Positions 1-11,047 of a stretch of DNA of 64,000 nucleotides are shown here, piece by piece. This DNA is from Tragulus kanchil. Its lineage: Eukaryota > Chordata > Mammalia > Artiodactyla > Tragulidae. Below the pieces are notes generated by a model. It saw nothing but the letters and a program-made list of their open reading frames with translations. It made no database searches and had not been told where the DNA came from. Positions within the stretch are counted from its first letter, which is position 1. Each line of letters starts with the position of its first letter. The DNA lies in the NCBI GenBank assembly GCA_022376925.1, contig JAIOJX010000026.1:255313330-255377329 (forward strand). Direction: 5' to 3'. A program made the position numbers and the translations under genes.

Positions 1-1194
1 ACTGCTTTTTCTAGCTCTTAGTCATTTAGAATATATTAATCAATGCAATTGTTTATTATTAGATTCTCCTTAGGATATTTGAACAGGTAATATTTATAAC
101 AGATGCCAGCTAAACAATATGAATTTTAGAAATGTATGTGTGTGTTTAAGTTTGTGTTTACTTTAGCTTTTATGGGGAAAGTGGAAAGTAAGGAAAGAGA
201 TCCTTTGTATGTGATTAAGGGCAAGGTTTTGGGCTCTACAGACTTTCCAGTTTAAACCTGAATACAGACAAATTGAAGCTTTTATTTCGAATGATAAAAA
301 TAGCATAAATTGTTCATACTAATAAGTATACACCATAGCTATCTGCTTATATATAGTGAAATACTAAATTTTTTTTCTGGGATTTCTTATGCATAGAAAT
401 AGATGTTGCTACCACTGTACTGTGCAACCACACAGCAATCCAAGTGATGAGTAGAATCATGTTTATCAGCATCTGAGCTGTTTTCTTGAAATTATATTTC
501 AATATCTGAATTGTTTTAAAAGGCATTAATTTTAATTATTTCTCAGATCTTTTGACATGATTCTCTTGGCCCTCTTAATGTAGAGACCTGCCATGGTGTT
601 GTTTATAGATTAAAGCAGATAATAAATATTTTTTTTTTTTTTAACAAAGATATCTAGTGACATATAAGCTTTTTAAAGATTTTTGACACAGAGATAGTCT
701 TCGTTTGTTTACTTTCCTGTTCAAGGACTTGGCTATATTAAACATATTAACTACAAAGAATATAAAAATCATCACTGCAAAGAATTTGGATTTGTATATC
801 CATTTTATTCTGAAGCTCTGTTATTTTTTGAACTGTTTTTGCCTTTCCTGTTCTAATGTATTTAGCTTTGATTTGTTATAGCATATTCTCAGAGTTACAT
901 GTTTAGATAAGAAAGCTTGACTCTGTTTGGCATTCAAATTTTGAAGGAAATTTGTTTCATTTTTTTATATTACACACATTTCGGCCTCAATATTAGGGGA
1001 CTTGGATGATACTTGACAATGCACGTCATATTAGATGAACAAAAAGAGAGAAAATGTTGTAGCATTTCTCAACAGAAGATAGTTTTGCCTTCATGATTCT
1101 GTAGCTTGATTAGAATTTAATGCCCCATCAAAGTAAAATGATGTGCTCAATGTGAATATATTTATCAAAAGACTGAAGTGGAAATCTGAGACTG
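1..1194. other. AT-rich intronic sequence, no feature recognised
   Basis: This is unique-looking AT-rich DNA with short A and T runs, including a 12-13 T run near 630. No ORF of note, splice-flanked coding segment or young repeat is visible. By position it belongs to the intron upstream of the SLC4A10 exon. Confidence 0.5.
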
Positions 1195-3472
1195 ATTTGA
1201 TTAGGGAAGGGCTCAGTTTCTCCTTTTTTAATTAAAAGCACACTAAAAATTATACCTACTGATATTGGCTATAATTTGTATGCTATTCAGGCTACTTAGC
1301 CTGCTTAGATTCTTAATAGCAGGGAAGTTTGCCATATTCTTAAGCTTGATTAGTTTTGGAATGATTTGAATATACCTTCTAGTTGCTACAAAACCTGTTT
1401 AATCTGTTAGAATTTATTTCCAGTATTTGCATGTGTTATTCACTATGAGTACATTCTGTTTCTTGGCATTGCTTTGGGATTCCTCTAGGTATTGGTTTCA
1501 CAACATTTTGCTAGATTTTTCACTGTGTTTGTGACCTTTCAAAAGAACCAAACCATAAAGATTTTTAATCACTTTCTTCAGTGACACTTAAGTGAGGATA
1601 TCTCAATAATTCCATAAAGTGAAAAAATTATTATCTAGACTTATTTCTTTTACAATGTGGAAAAAAAGGTCTGTCTCTTGCTATGTCAAAATATATAACA
1701 TGAAAAAGTGAAGATTGGTTAGAATGTCACATTTAATGTAAAGTCAGTCTTTTTCCTGTACAGAAAGTTGATCTTGACCTTTTGAATGGTGAAATTGATT
1801 GCAAATCTACTCAGTAACAACCGGTAATCTTTTTAAATGGTTGCTCTATTTGTACTATTTTATACATTTATTTCATTATACCTTGTAAAGGTTTCTGAAG
1901 GTAACCTGTCTATAAATAACTATTTGTATAATTGTTCAATTCAGTGAACCTTATGTGAAAGTTGATCATTTGCAGTGTATCATAATTGTTTGAGGAATAC
2001 AAGAAAGAAAGAGTTGTTTTCTGTTTCTAGGATTATCAGAAAATGTACATAATGAGCTATTCTCACATTTTGAATTGACTTTTCGAAAGTGGTATGTTAC
2101 TATCAGTTCTAATTTATTAATTGGTGAATCTTAGGTGAGTTATATATGGCTCTTTTTCTCATGTAAATCTCTTGGTATTAGAGAAATTAAAGATTGGATC
2201 AAACTATAAATTCAAGCATATTTTAATTTTGATAACTGTATTAACTTCTTTTATAGCACATTAAATAATTTTATTAGGGCACAATAAACTAATAAAATTG
2301 CAATGTATACTTTATAAGCCATAGTTACTGGGGAACTGATTTGATTAGGGAAGGGCTCAGTTTCTCCTTTTTTAATTAAAAGCACACTAAAAATTATACC
2401 TACTGATATTGGCTATAATTTGTATGCTATTCAGGCTACTTAGCCTGCTTAGATTCTTAATAGCAGGGAAGTTTGCCATATTCTTAAGCTTGATTAGTTT
2501 TGGAATGATTTGAATATACCTTCTAGTTGCTACAAAACCTGTTTAATCTGTTAGAATTTATTTCCAGTATTTGCATGTGTTATTCACTATGAGTACATTC
2601 TGTTTCTTGGCATTGCTTTGGGATTCCTCTAGGTATTGGTTTCACAACATTTTGCTAGATTTTTCACTGTGTTTGTGACCTTTCAAAAGAACCAAACCAT
2701 AAAGATTTTTAATCACTTTCTTCAGTGACACTTAAGTGAGGATATCTCAATAATTCCATAAAGTGAAAAAATTATTATCTAGACTTATTTCTTTTACAAT
2801 GTGGAAAAAAAGGTCTGTCTCTTGCTATGTCAAAATATATAACATGAAAAAGTGAAGATTGGTTAGAATGTCACATTTAATGTAAAGTCAGTCTTTTCCT
2901 GTACAGAAAGTTGATCTTGACCTTTTGAATGGTGAAATTGATTGCAAATCTACTCAGTAACAACCGGTAATCTTTTTAAATGGTTGCTCTATTTGTACTA
3001 TTTTATACATTTATTTCATTATACCTTGTAAAGGTTTCTGAAGGTAACCTGTCTATAAATAACTATTTGTATAATTGTTCAATTCAGTGAACCTTATGTG
3101 AAAGTTGATCATTTGCAGTGTATCATAATTGTTTGAGGAATACAAGAAAGAAAGAGTTGTTTTCTGTTTCTAGGATTATCAGAAAATGTACATAATGAGC
3201 TATTCTCACATTTTGAATTGACTTTTCGAAAGTGGTATGTTACTATCAGTTCTAATTTATTAATTGGTGAATCTTAGGTGAGTTATATATGGCTCTTTTT
3301 CTCATGTAAATCTCTTGGTATTAGAGAAATTAAAGATTGGATCAAACTATAAATTCAAGCATATTTTAATTTTGATAACTGTATTAACTTCTTTTATAGC
3401 ACATTAAATAATTTTATTAGGGCACAATAAACTAATAAAATTGCAATGTATACTTTATAAGCCATAGTTTTC
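1195..3472. repeat. Direct duplication 1 (offset 1144 bp)
   Basis: Bases 1195-2328 recur at 2339-3472 after a 10-bp spacer (TTACTGGGGA). The content is plain intron with no mobile element at the boundaries. The copies are nearly identical; one visible difference is a T-run that is one base shorter in copy 2 (near 2893 against 1750). The last about 405 bp recur a third time at 4224. Confidence 0.95.
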
Positions 3473-5361
3473 AATTTGAGAGTGAAACTACATCTAGCCC
3501 ATAGGCAACGTTCAGAAGCAGGGACCCAAACAACCATTTCAAAACAGGGATGTGTCCAATTCTGTATAATTCTAGGCTAGGCTATTATGGAAGGGAGTTT
3601 TCATTTTATAGGGGTAAAATTTTAGAAAAAAAAGAGTAGCAAGTTTTGGAGTATTTAATGCTAGGTAGGTCAAGGTCATTTGGGGAGTCCTTTGAATAAG
3701 TTGGGAAGGATAGCATTCACCTTAGACTCTGAGGACGAGGACTGGGAGGAACTAGTGGTGAAGTAGACCTTAACCAGATGGCTGTTGGACCTCCAGGCAC
3801 TACTTTTTCTCTTTCATACCAGTGTGCTGGCTGACAGCAGCAGTGAGGTGGAAAGAACAGATGCAAAAACCTTATTTCCTTGGAATCCCAGGCTGGTTTG
3901 TGCTGCCCAGGAATGCTTGTTTTCTTGGATTAGAACAGTAGAAAATTATTTACAAGTTCTTTTGGTTTGTACAGTATGGTAGTTACGCTTCCAGACTGCC
4001 ATATTCACTAGATTTCAATCTTACCGTGTATACCGCTTACCAGATATATGATCATGAGCAAGTTACTTAACCTTTCTGAGTATCAGTTTCCTCAGTGTGA
4101 TATAGGAATAGTAATGGTAACCTCAAAGAGTTGTGATGGTTAAACAAGTTAATGTATATAAAGCACCTGTAAGAGTACTGGTATGTACAAAGCACACTGC
4201 TTTTGCCAACATTTAGCTATACTTTTGTATAATTGTTCAATTCAGTGAACCTTATGTGAAAGTTGATCATTTGCAGTGTATCATAATTGTTTGAGGAATA
4301 CAAGAAAGAAAGAGTTGTTTTCTGTTTCTAGGATTATCAGAAAATGTACATAATGAGCTATTCTCACATTTTGAATTGACTTTTCGAAAGTGGTATGTTA
4401 CTATCAGTTCTAATTTATTAATTGGTGAATCTTAGGTGAGTTATATATGGCTCTTTTTCTCATGTAAATCTCTTGGTATTAGAGAAATTAAAGATTGGAT
4501 CAAACTATAAATTCAAGCATATTTTAATTTTGATAACTGTATTAACTTCTTTTATAGCACATTAAATAATTTTATTAGGGCACAATAAACTAATAAAATT
4601 GCAATGTATACTTTATAAGCCATAGTTTTCAATTTGAGAGTGAAACTACATCTAGCCCATAGGCAACGTTCAGAAGCAGGGACCCAAACAACCATTTCAA
4701 AACAGGGATGTGTCCAATTCTGTATAATTCTAGGCTAGGCTATTATGGAAGGGAGTTTTCATTTTATAGGGGTAAAATTTTAGAAAAAAAAGAGTAGCAA
4801 GTTTTGGAGTATTTAATGCTAGGTAGGTCAAGGTCATTTGGGGAGTCCTTTGAATAAGTTGGGAAGGATAGCATTCACCTTAGACTCTGAGGACGAGGAC
4901 TGGGAGGAACTAGTGGTGAAGTAGACCTTAACCAGATGGCTGTTGGACCTCCAGGCACTACTTTTTCTCTTTCATACCAGTGTGCTGGCTGACAGCAGCA
5001 GTGAGGTGGAAAGAACAGATGCAAAAACCTTATTTCCTTGGAATCCCAGGCTGGTTTGTGCTGCCCAGGAATGCTTGTTTTCTTGGATTAGAACAGTAGA
5101 AAATTATTTACAAGTTCTTTTGGTTTGTACAGTATGGTAGTTACGCTTCCAGACTGCCATATTCACTAGATTTCAATCTTACCGTGTATACCGCTTACCA
5201 GATATATGATCATGAGCAAGTTACTTAACCTTTCTGAGTATCAGTTTCCTCAGTGTGATATAGGAATAGTAATGGTAACCTCAAAGAGTTGTGATGGTTA
5301 AACAAGTTAATGTATATAAAGCACCTGTAAGAGTACTGGTATGTACAAAGCACACTGCTGC
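3066..5361. repeat. Direct duplication 2 (offset 1158 bp)
   Basis: Bases 3066-4203 recur at 4224-5361, separated by about 20 bp. The unit includes a MIR and a 65-codon open frame that is copied with it (3785 and 4943). Its first part overlaps copy 2 of duplication 1, which gives three copies of that segment. Confidence 0.95.
4005..4205 (+). mobile_element. MIR SINE relic (again at 5163-5362)
   Basis: The MIR core signature is readable: a degraded 'gagcaagttacttaacctt' block, then 'cagtttcctca', then 'gtaatggtaacctcaaagag', then 'aaagcacctgtaagagta'. It is an old, inactive tRNA-derived SINE. The second copy at 5163-5362 comes from duplication 2, not from an independent insertion. Confidence 0.75.
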
Positions 5362-5656
5362 CAACATTACTTACTGGCAGACATTGTTATATACATTTTT
5401 TAGAGCTAGGATCAGCTGTTGGTAATGGTAATTATGAGTTTAATTTTGACCTCTCTCCCTCATTCATCTTATTGGGTAAGAAATTCAGCTAAAAACACTT
5501 CATAACAGAAGATTATTGAGTCTTTGGGAAAGCTTAACATCAATATCAGCTCTTATTTTTTATTAATAGTGATTAAAATTAAGGAGTAAAAAATCAAGGT
5601 TTAAATAAAATAATAAAGAAGTTATACAGTTTAGGTGTAATGGCATGAGTTATTTT

Positions 5657-5848
5657 ATTTATTTATTTATTTATTTTTGTACATGTATGTTCCCAGATCA
5701 ATCAGATGCATATCCCTTGACCCTCCCCCCACCCAGGTTCCCCCCCCCCATCCCTCCAGACCATTGCTCCAAGTGGTTGTAGGTACTCCTATTCCCCTAG
5801 CACAATGACAATAGCTATCTTTTCTACACATGACAGTATAGGTTCCCA
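5657..5848 (-). mobile_element. 5'-truncated L1 3' end with target-site duplication
   Basis: The 192-bp insert is the 3' UTR of the same L1 family seen at 6.1 and 35.2 kb (antisense 'tgtatgttcccagatca', C-rich tract, 'atgacaatagctatctttt'). Its A-rich tail reads as a TTTA-rich run at 5654-5676. The insert is bounded by perfect 14-bp direct repeats GCATGAGTTATTTT at 5643-5656 and 5849-5862, the expected target-site duplication of L1 retrotransposition. Confidence 0.9.
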
Positions 5849-6022
5849 GCATGAGTTATTTTTTAAATCATAAAAAGTGTCCTTGATAAAAGCTTCACAG
5901 AAATTTATACACAGATTGTTTTAGGAATTTTATTTGTTAATGAAACTTGTATTTTAGATGAAAGGCTAAAATGAAATATGTTATAAATACAATACTATAT
6001 ATGAACAACAATTCAAGTTCCT

Positions 6023-7134
6023 ATTTTTAAATATTATTTTATTTTTAAAAAATTTTTACATAGTTTTGTTGTTCACAGACATGTATGTTCTCAGATCAGT
6101 CATATGCATATCCCTGGCCCCCTCCCCACTCCCAGTCCCCCCTCCACCGCCAGGCCTTTGAACTCTGCCCCTGCAGGATCTCCTATTCCCACAGCGCTAT
6201 GACCATAGCTATCTTTTTCACATATGATAGTATGGGTTTCCATGCTACTCCCTCTATGCCTCCCACCCACTGTGCATACCCCACAGTGTCCATATGTCTT
6301 TTCTCTATGTCTGTTTTTCCATTGCTTCACTGCATATGTTACCATTACCCTCTTATAGGATTCCATATATATGTGCTAGTATACTGTACTTGTCTTTCTC
6401 TTTTGGACTTACTTCACTTTTTATGATAGCTTCTAGATCCAACTACCTCATTAGGACTGTTTTTTCTGTGTTACTTTTTATAGCTGAGTAGTATTCCATT
6501 GTATATATGTACCAGAGCTTCTGTATCCATTCATTCGCCGATGGGCATCTAGGTTGCTTCCATGTTCTAGCTATTGTATGGAGAGCTGCAATGAACATTG
6601 GGGTACAGGTACTTCTTTCAGTTTTGATTGCATCAGGGTATAAGCCTAAGAGTGGGATTGCTGGGTTGTATGGTGCTTCTATTTTTAGTTTTTAAAGAAA
6701 TCTGCATACTGTCTTCCATAGAGGCTGTATCAATTGACATTCTCACCAGCAGTGCAGGAATGTTCCCTTTTCTCCACACCCTCTCCAGCATTTGTTCTTT
6801 TTGATTTGTTGACGATGGCCATTCTGACGGGTGTGAGGTGATATCTCATTGTAGTTTTGATTTACATTTCTCTAATTATAAGTGAAGTTGGGCATCGTTT
6901 CATGTGCTTTTGGGCCATCTGTATGTCGTGGTTGGAGAGGTGTCTGTCTAGGTCCTTTTCCCATTTTTTGATTGGGTTGTTCATTTTTCCAGTGCTGAGT
7001 TGTCTGAGTTGCTTGTAGATTTTGGAGATTAATTCTTTGTCTGTTATTTCATTTGTTATGATTTTCTCCCATTCTGTGGGCTGTCTGTTCACCTTTTTTG
7101 CAGTTTCTTTTTTTTCTTTTTTTTTTTTTAAGAT

Positions 7135-7165
<31 letters not shown>

Positions 7166-7682
7166 TTTTGGGCGGGGGTTGGGTTGGGGAGAGAGGGGAG
7201 CGGGTGGGCCACTTCTATTGGTCTTTCATTTCTCTATTTTCATCCATCTTTGTTCTTTGGCTCCTGTGGGCCTCCCATCACGGTGGCGTCTGTTGTCACA
7301 GAGCACCGGCTCTGGGCACATGCGCTCCAGTGCACTGGCTCCATAATTGGACACATCAATCAGTCCAGCCACTCCGCGGCATGTGGGATCTTCCCAGGCC
7401 AGGGCTCGAACTGGCGCCCCTTGCACTGCAAGGCGGTGTCCTTACCCACTGGACCACCAGGGGAAGCCCTGCAGTTTCTTTTGCTGTACAAAAGCTTTTA
7501 AGTTTCATTCGGTCCCACATGTTTATTTTTGTTTTTAGTTCCACCATTCTAGTAGATGGGTCATGGAAGATCTTGCTTTGGTTTATGTCCTTGTGTGTTT
7601 TGCCTCTATTCTCCTCTAAGAGTTTTATGGTTTCTGGTGTTACATTTAGGTCTTTGATCCATTTTGAGCTTATCTGTGCATA
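6023..7682 (-). mobile_element. Outer L1, 3' part (3' UTR and ORF2 C-terminal region)
   Basis: Antisense L1 runs from the 3' UTR at about 6055 into the ORF2 C-terminal region, with recognisable peptides such as [14 protein letters not shown] (near 7050-7090) and [28 protein letters not shown] (near 7590-7660, in separate short frames). It is interrupted by a SINE at 7112-7469. It joins at 7682/7683 to an inverted piece of the same element. The whole insertion is bounded by the 10-bp repeat TCAAGTTCCT at 6013-6022 and 10899-10908. Frames are broken, so the element is dead. Confidence 0.85.
7112..7469 (-). mobile_element. CHR-like tRNA SINE inserted in the outer L1
   Basis: In antisense, the tRNA-related head (GGGCTTCCCCTGGTGGTCCA in sense) lies at the right end, and the AAATAAATAAAT-type tail appears as the TTTA repeat at 7131-7168. 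Flanking direct repeats TGCAGTTTCTTTT at 7099-7111 and 7470-7482 are perfect over 13 bp. The body from 7200 to 7440 is GC-rich. Part of the element recurs at 8274-8568 through duplication 3. I place it near the cetruminant CHR family but do not recognise the exact subfamily. Confidence 0.85.
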
Positions 7683-9360
7683 ATGAAAAATCAGAAAACG
7701 AAATCTAAGAGGCAAGTCCTTTCACCATTGCAACGAAAAGAATACAATATCTAGGAATAAACCTACCCAAAGAAACAGAAGAACTGTACACAGAAAATTG
7801 CAAGACACTAATGAGAGAAATTAAAGAACACTTAAACAGATGGAGAGATATTCCATGTTCCTGGGTCGGAAGAGTCAATATTGGGAAAATGACCATACTA
7901 CCAAATATCATCTACAGATTCAATGTGATCCCTATGAAATTACCAATGAAATTCTTTTTTTTTTTTTACAGTACTTTATTTTTATTTTTTTATGTTTATT
8001 TCTTATACCTTTATTTTGCTTTTAACTTTTACAGAGTTTTGTTGTTTACAGATATGTATGTTCCCAGATTAGTCATATGTATATGTCCCCCTTCCCACCC
8101 CTCCCAACCATCACACAGCAGCCCTGACGGATCCCCTTTTCTCACAGAGCAATGACTAGAGCTATTTTCTTCACTTATGATAGTACAGGCCTTCATGCTA
8201 CTTCCTTTACGCCTCCCACCCTCTGTTCTTTCCCCACAATATCCATAGGTCCACTGTCCATGTCCTGCTTCTGGGGTTGGGTTGGGGAGAGAGGGAGCGG
8301 TGGGCCACTTCTATTGGTCTTTCATTTCTCTATTTTCATCCATCTTTGTTCTTTGGCTCCTGTGGGCCTCCCATCACGGTGGCGTCTGTTGTCACAGAGC
8401 ACCGGCTCTGGGCACATGCGCTCCAGTGCACTGGCTCCATAATTGGACACATCAATCAGTCCAGCCACTCCGTGGCATGTGGGATCTTCCCAGGCCAGGG
8501 CTCGAACTGGCGCCCCTTGCACTGCAAGGCGGTGTCCTTACCCACTGGACCACCAGGGGAAGCCCTGCAGTTTCTTTTGCTGTACAAAAGCTTTTAAGTT
8601 TCATTCGGTCCCACATGTTTATTTTTGTTTTTAGTTCCACCATTCTAGTAGATGGGTCATGGAAGATCTTGCTTTGGTTTATGTCCTTGTGTGTTTTGCC
8701 TCTATTCTCCTCTAAGAGTTTTATGGTTTCTGGTGTTACATTTAGGTCTTTGATCCATTTTGAGCTTATCTGTGCATAATGAAAAATCAGAAAACGAAAT
8801 CTAAGAGGCAAGTCCTTTCACCATTGCAACGAAAAGAATACAATATCTAGGAATAAACCTACCCAAAGAAACAGAAGAACTGTACACAGAAAATTGCAAG
8901 ACACTAATGAGAGAAATTAAAGAACACTTAAACAGATGGAGAGATATTCCATGTTCCTGGGTCGGAAGAGTCAATATTGGGAAAATGACCATACTACCAA
9001 ATATCATCTACAGATTCAATGTGATCCCTATGAAATTACCAATGAAATTCTTTTTTTTTTTTTACAGTACTTTATTTTTATTTTTTTATGTTTATTTCTT
9101 ATACCTTTATTTTGCTTTTAACTTTTACAGAGTTTTGTTGTTTACAGATATGTATGTTCCCAGATTAGTCATATGTATATGTCCCCCTTCCCACCCCTCC
9201 CAACCATCACACAGCAGCCCTGACGGATCCCCTTTTCTCACAGAGCAATGACTAGAGCTATTTTCTTCACTTATGATAGTACAGGCCTTCATGCTACTTC
9301 CTTTACGCCTCCCACCCTCTGTTCTTTCCCCACAATATCCATAGGTCCACTGTCCATGTC
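7178..9360. repeat. Direct duplication 3 (offset 1096 bp)
   Basis: Bases 7178-8264 recur at 8274-9360 with a 9-bp spacer. The unit starts inside a SINE, crosses the inversion point of the outer L1 and ends inside the 3' UTR of a second L1, so it respects no element boundary. Copy 2 lacks two G residues in the G-rich stretch near 8290, and one CGC/CGT difference is seen at about 7376 against 8472. Confidence 0.95.
7683..7954 (+). mobile_element. Outer L1, inverted 5' segment, first part
   Basis: The same L1 continues here on the opposite strand. Sense ORF2 sequence encodes [25 protein letters not shown] peptide in shifted frames, and the DNA reads 'atctaggaataaacctaccc' and 'cctgggtcggaagagtcaa'. 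It continues after the nested L1 at 10546-10898. It recurs at 8779-9050 by duplication 3. An inverted 5' segment is the signature of twin priming. Confidence 0.8.
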
Positions 9361-10531
9361 TGTCTTTCTGTTGCTTCACTGCATGTGCCATCATCACCAT
9401 CCTATTAGATTCCATATATATGTGTTAATATACTGTATTTGTCCTTCTCTTTCCGACTGACTTCACTTTTGATGATACGTTCTAGATCCAACCACCTCAT
9501 TAGGGCAGATTCTTCTGCATTTCTCTTTACAGCTGTGTAGTATTCCATTGTATATATGTACCAGAGCTTCTGTATCCATTCATTCGCCGATGGGCATCTA
9601 GGTTGCTTCCATGTTCTAGCTATTGTATAGAGAGCTGCAATGAACATTGGGGTACAGGTGCTTCTTTCAGATTTGATTTCATCAGGGTATAAGCCTAAGA
9701 GTGGAATTGCTGGGTCGTAGGTGCTTCTATTTTTAGTTTTTAAAGAAATCTGCATACTGTCTTCCATAGAGGCTGTATCAATTGACATTCCCACCAGCAG
9801 TGCAGGAATGTTCCCTTTTCTCCGCACCCTCTCCAGCATTTATTGTCTGTTGATTTGTGGATGATGGCCATTCTGATGGATGTGAGGTGATATCTCATTA
9901 TAGTTTTGATTTACATTTCTCTAATTATAAGTGAAGTTGTGCATCGTTTCATGTGCTTTTGGGCCATCTGTATGTCGTGGTTGGAGAGGTGTCTGTTTAG
10001 GTCTTTTTCCCATTTTTTGATTGGGTTGTTCATTTTTCCAGTGCTGAGTTGTCTGAGTTGCTTGTAGATTTTGGAGATTAATTCTTTGTCTGTTGTTTCA
10101 TTTGTTATGATTTTCTCCCATTCTGTGGGCTGTCTGTTCAGATTTTTGTGATTTCTTTTGCTGTGCAAAAGCTTTTAAGTTTCATTAGGTCCCACATGTT
10201 CATTTGTCTTTTTAGTTCCACTATTCTAGTAGGTGGGTCAGAGAGGATCTTGCTTTGATTTATGTCCTTGAGGGTTTTGCCTCTATTCTCCTCTAAGAGT
10301 TTGATGGTTTCTGGTGTTACATTTAGGTCTTTAATCCATTTTGAGTTGATCTTTGTGCATGGTGTCAGGGAATGTTCCAACTTCATTTTTTTGCATGTAG
10401 CTGTCCAGTTTTCCCACCACCGTTTGTTGAAGAGGCTGTCTTTATCCCATTTTATATGTTTGCCTCCTTTGTCAAAAATAAGGTACCCATAGGTGCGTGA
10501 GTTTATTTCTGGGTTCTCTGTCTTGTTCCAT
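7955..10531 (-). mobile_element. Inner L1 nested in the inverted segment of the outer L1
   Basis: A T-run at 7955-7967 is the poly(A) tail of a second, 5'-truncated L1 on the - strand. The body runs through the 3' UTR (8040-8264, repeated at 9136-9360) and the ORF2 3' half to about 10531. Peptides KLWYIYTMEYYTAVKRNAEE and [29 protein letters not shown] are visible near 9500-10090. It is flanked by TACCAATGAAATTC (7941-7954) and TACCACTGACATTC (10532-10545), 12 of 14 matching. Removing the element restores continuous ORF2 DNA of the outer L1. Its apparent length includes 1096 bp of false duplication. Confidence 0.85.
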
Positions 10532-10545
10532 TACCACTGACATTC

Positions 10546-10898
10546 TTCACAGAACTAGACCAAAGAATAACACAGTTCATATGGAAACACAAAAGACCTC
10601 AAATAGTCAAAGCAATCCTGAGAAAGAAGAATGGAGCTGGAGGGCTCTGCTCCCTAACTTAAGAGTCTACTACAAAGCAACAGTCATCAAGACAGTATGG
10701 TACTGGCACAAAAACAGAAATATAGATCCATGGAATGAGATAGAGAACCCAGAGATAAACCCGTGTACCTATGGGTACCTCATTTTTGACAAAGGGGGTG
10801 AAAATATAAAATGGGACAAAGACAGCCTGTTCAACAAATGGTGCTGGGAAATTTGGATAGCTACATGCAAAAAGATGAAGTTGAAACATTTCCTGACA
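10546..10898 (+). mobile_element. Outer L1, inverted 5' segment, second part
   Basis: This is sense L1 ORF2 sequence (from 'ttcacagaactagaccaaag') with a long partly open frame (10497-10940 region) containing [30 protein letters not shown]. It ends at CCTGAC, 10892-10897. In L1 sense order that is directly upstream of the first bases of the minus-oriented part at 7682, so the two parts are contiguous halves of one element. The 10-bp target duplication follows at 10899-10908. Confidence 0.8.
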
Positions 10899-11047
10899 TC
10901 AAGTTCCTGTTTGATAGAGTATAATATTTTGAATTGCTGATGTTTATTTAATGTAAAGACATCAGTATGCTTAAAAATTGTGAAGCTCCTAAGTTCAACT
11001 GTGTAGTTTGATATTTGGATGAAATTTAGATATAAATAAATATAATC

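Noticed and set aside
3785..5140. Identical 65-codon frames at 3785 and 4943 as a tandem gene pair
   Set aside because: The identity extends over the whole 1.1-kb duplication. There is no splice context, motif or conservation argument for coding.
7022..8779. Plus-strand ORFs of 100-171 codons over 7.0-8.8 kb
   Set aside because: They run through a CHR-like SINE in antisense and L1 antisense strand. The peptide is hydrophobic, low-complexity and repeated by duplication 3.
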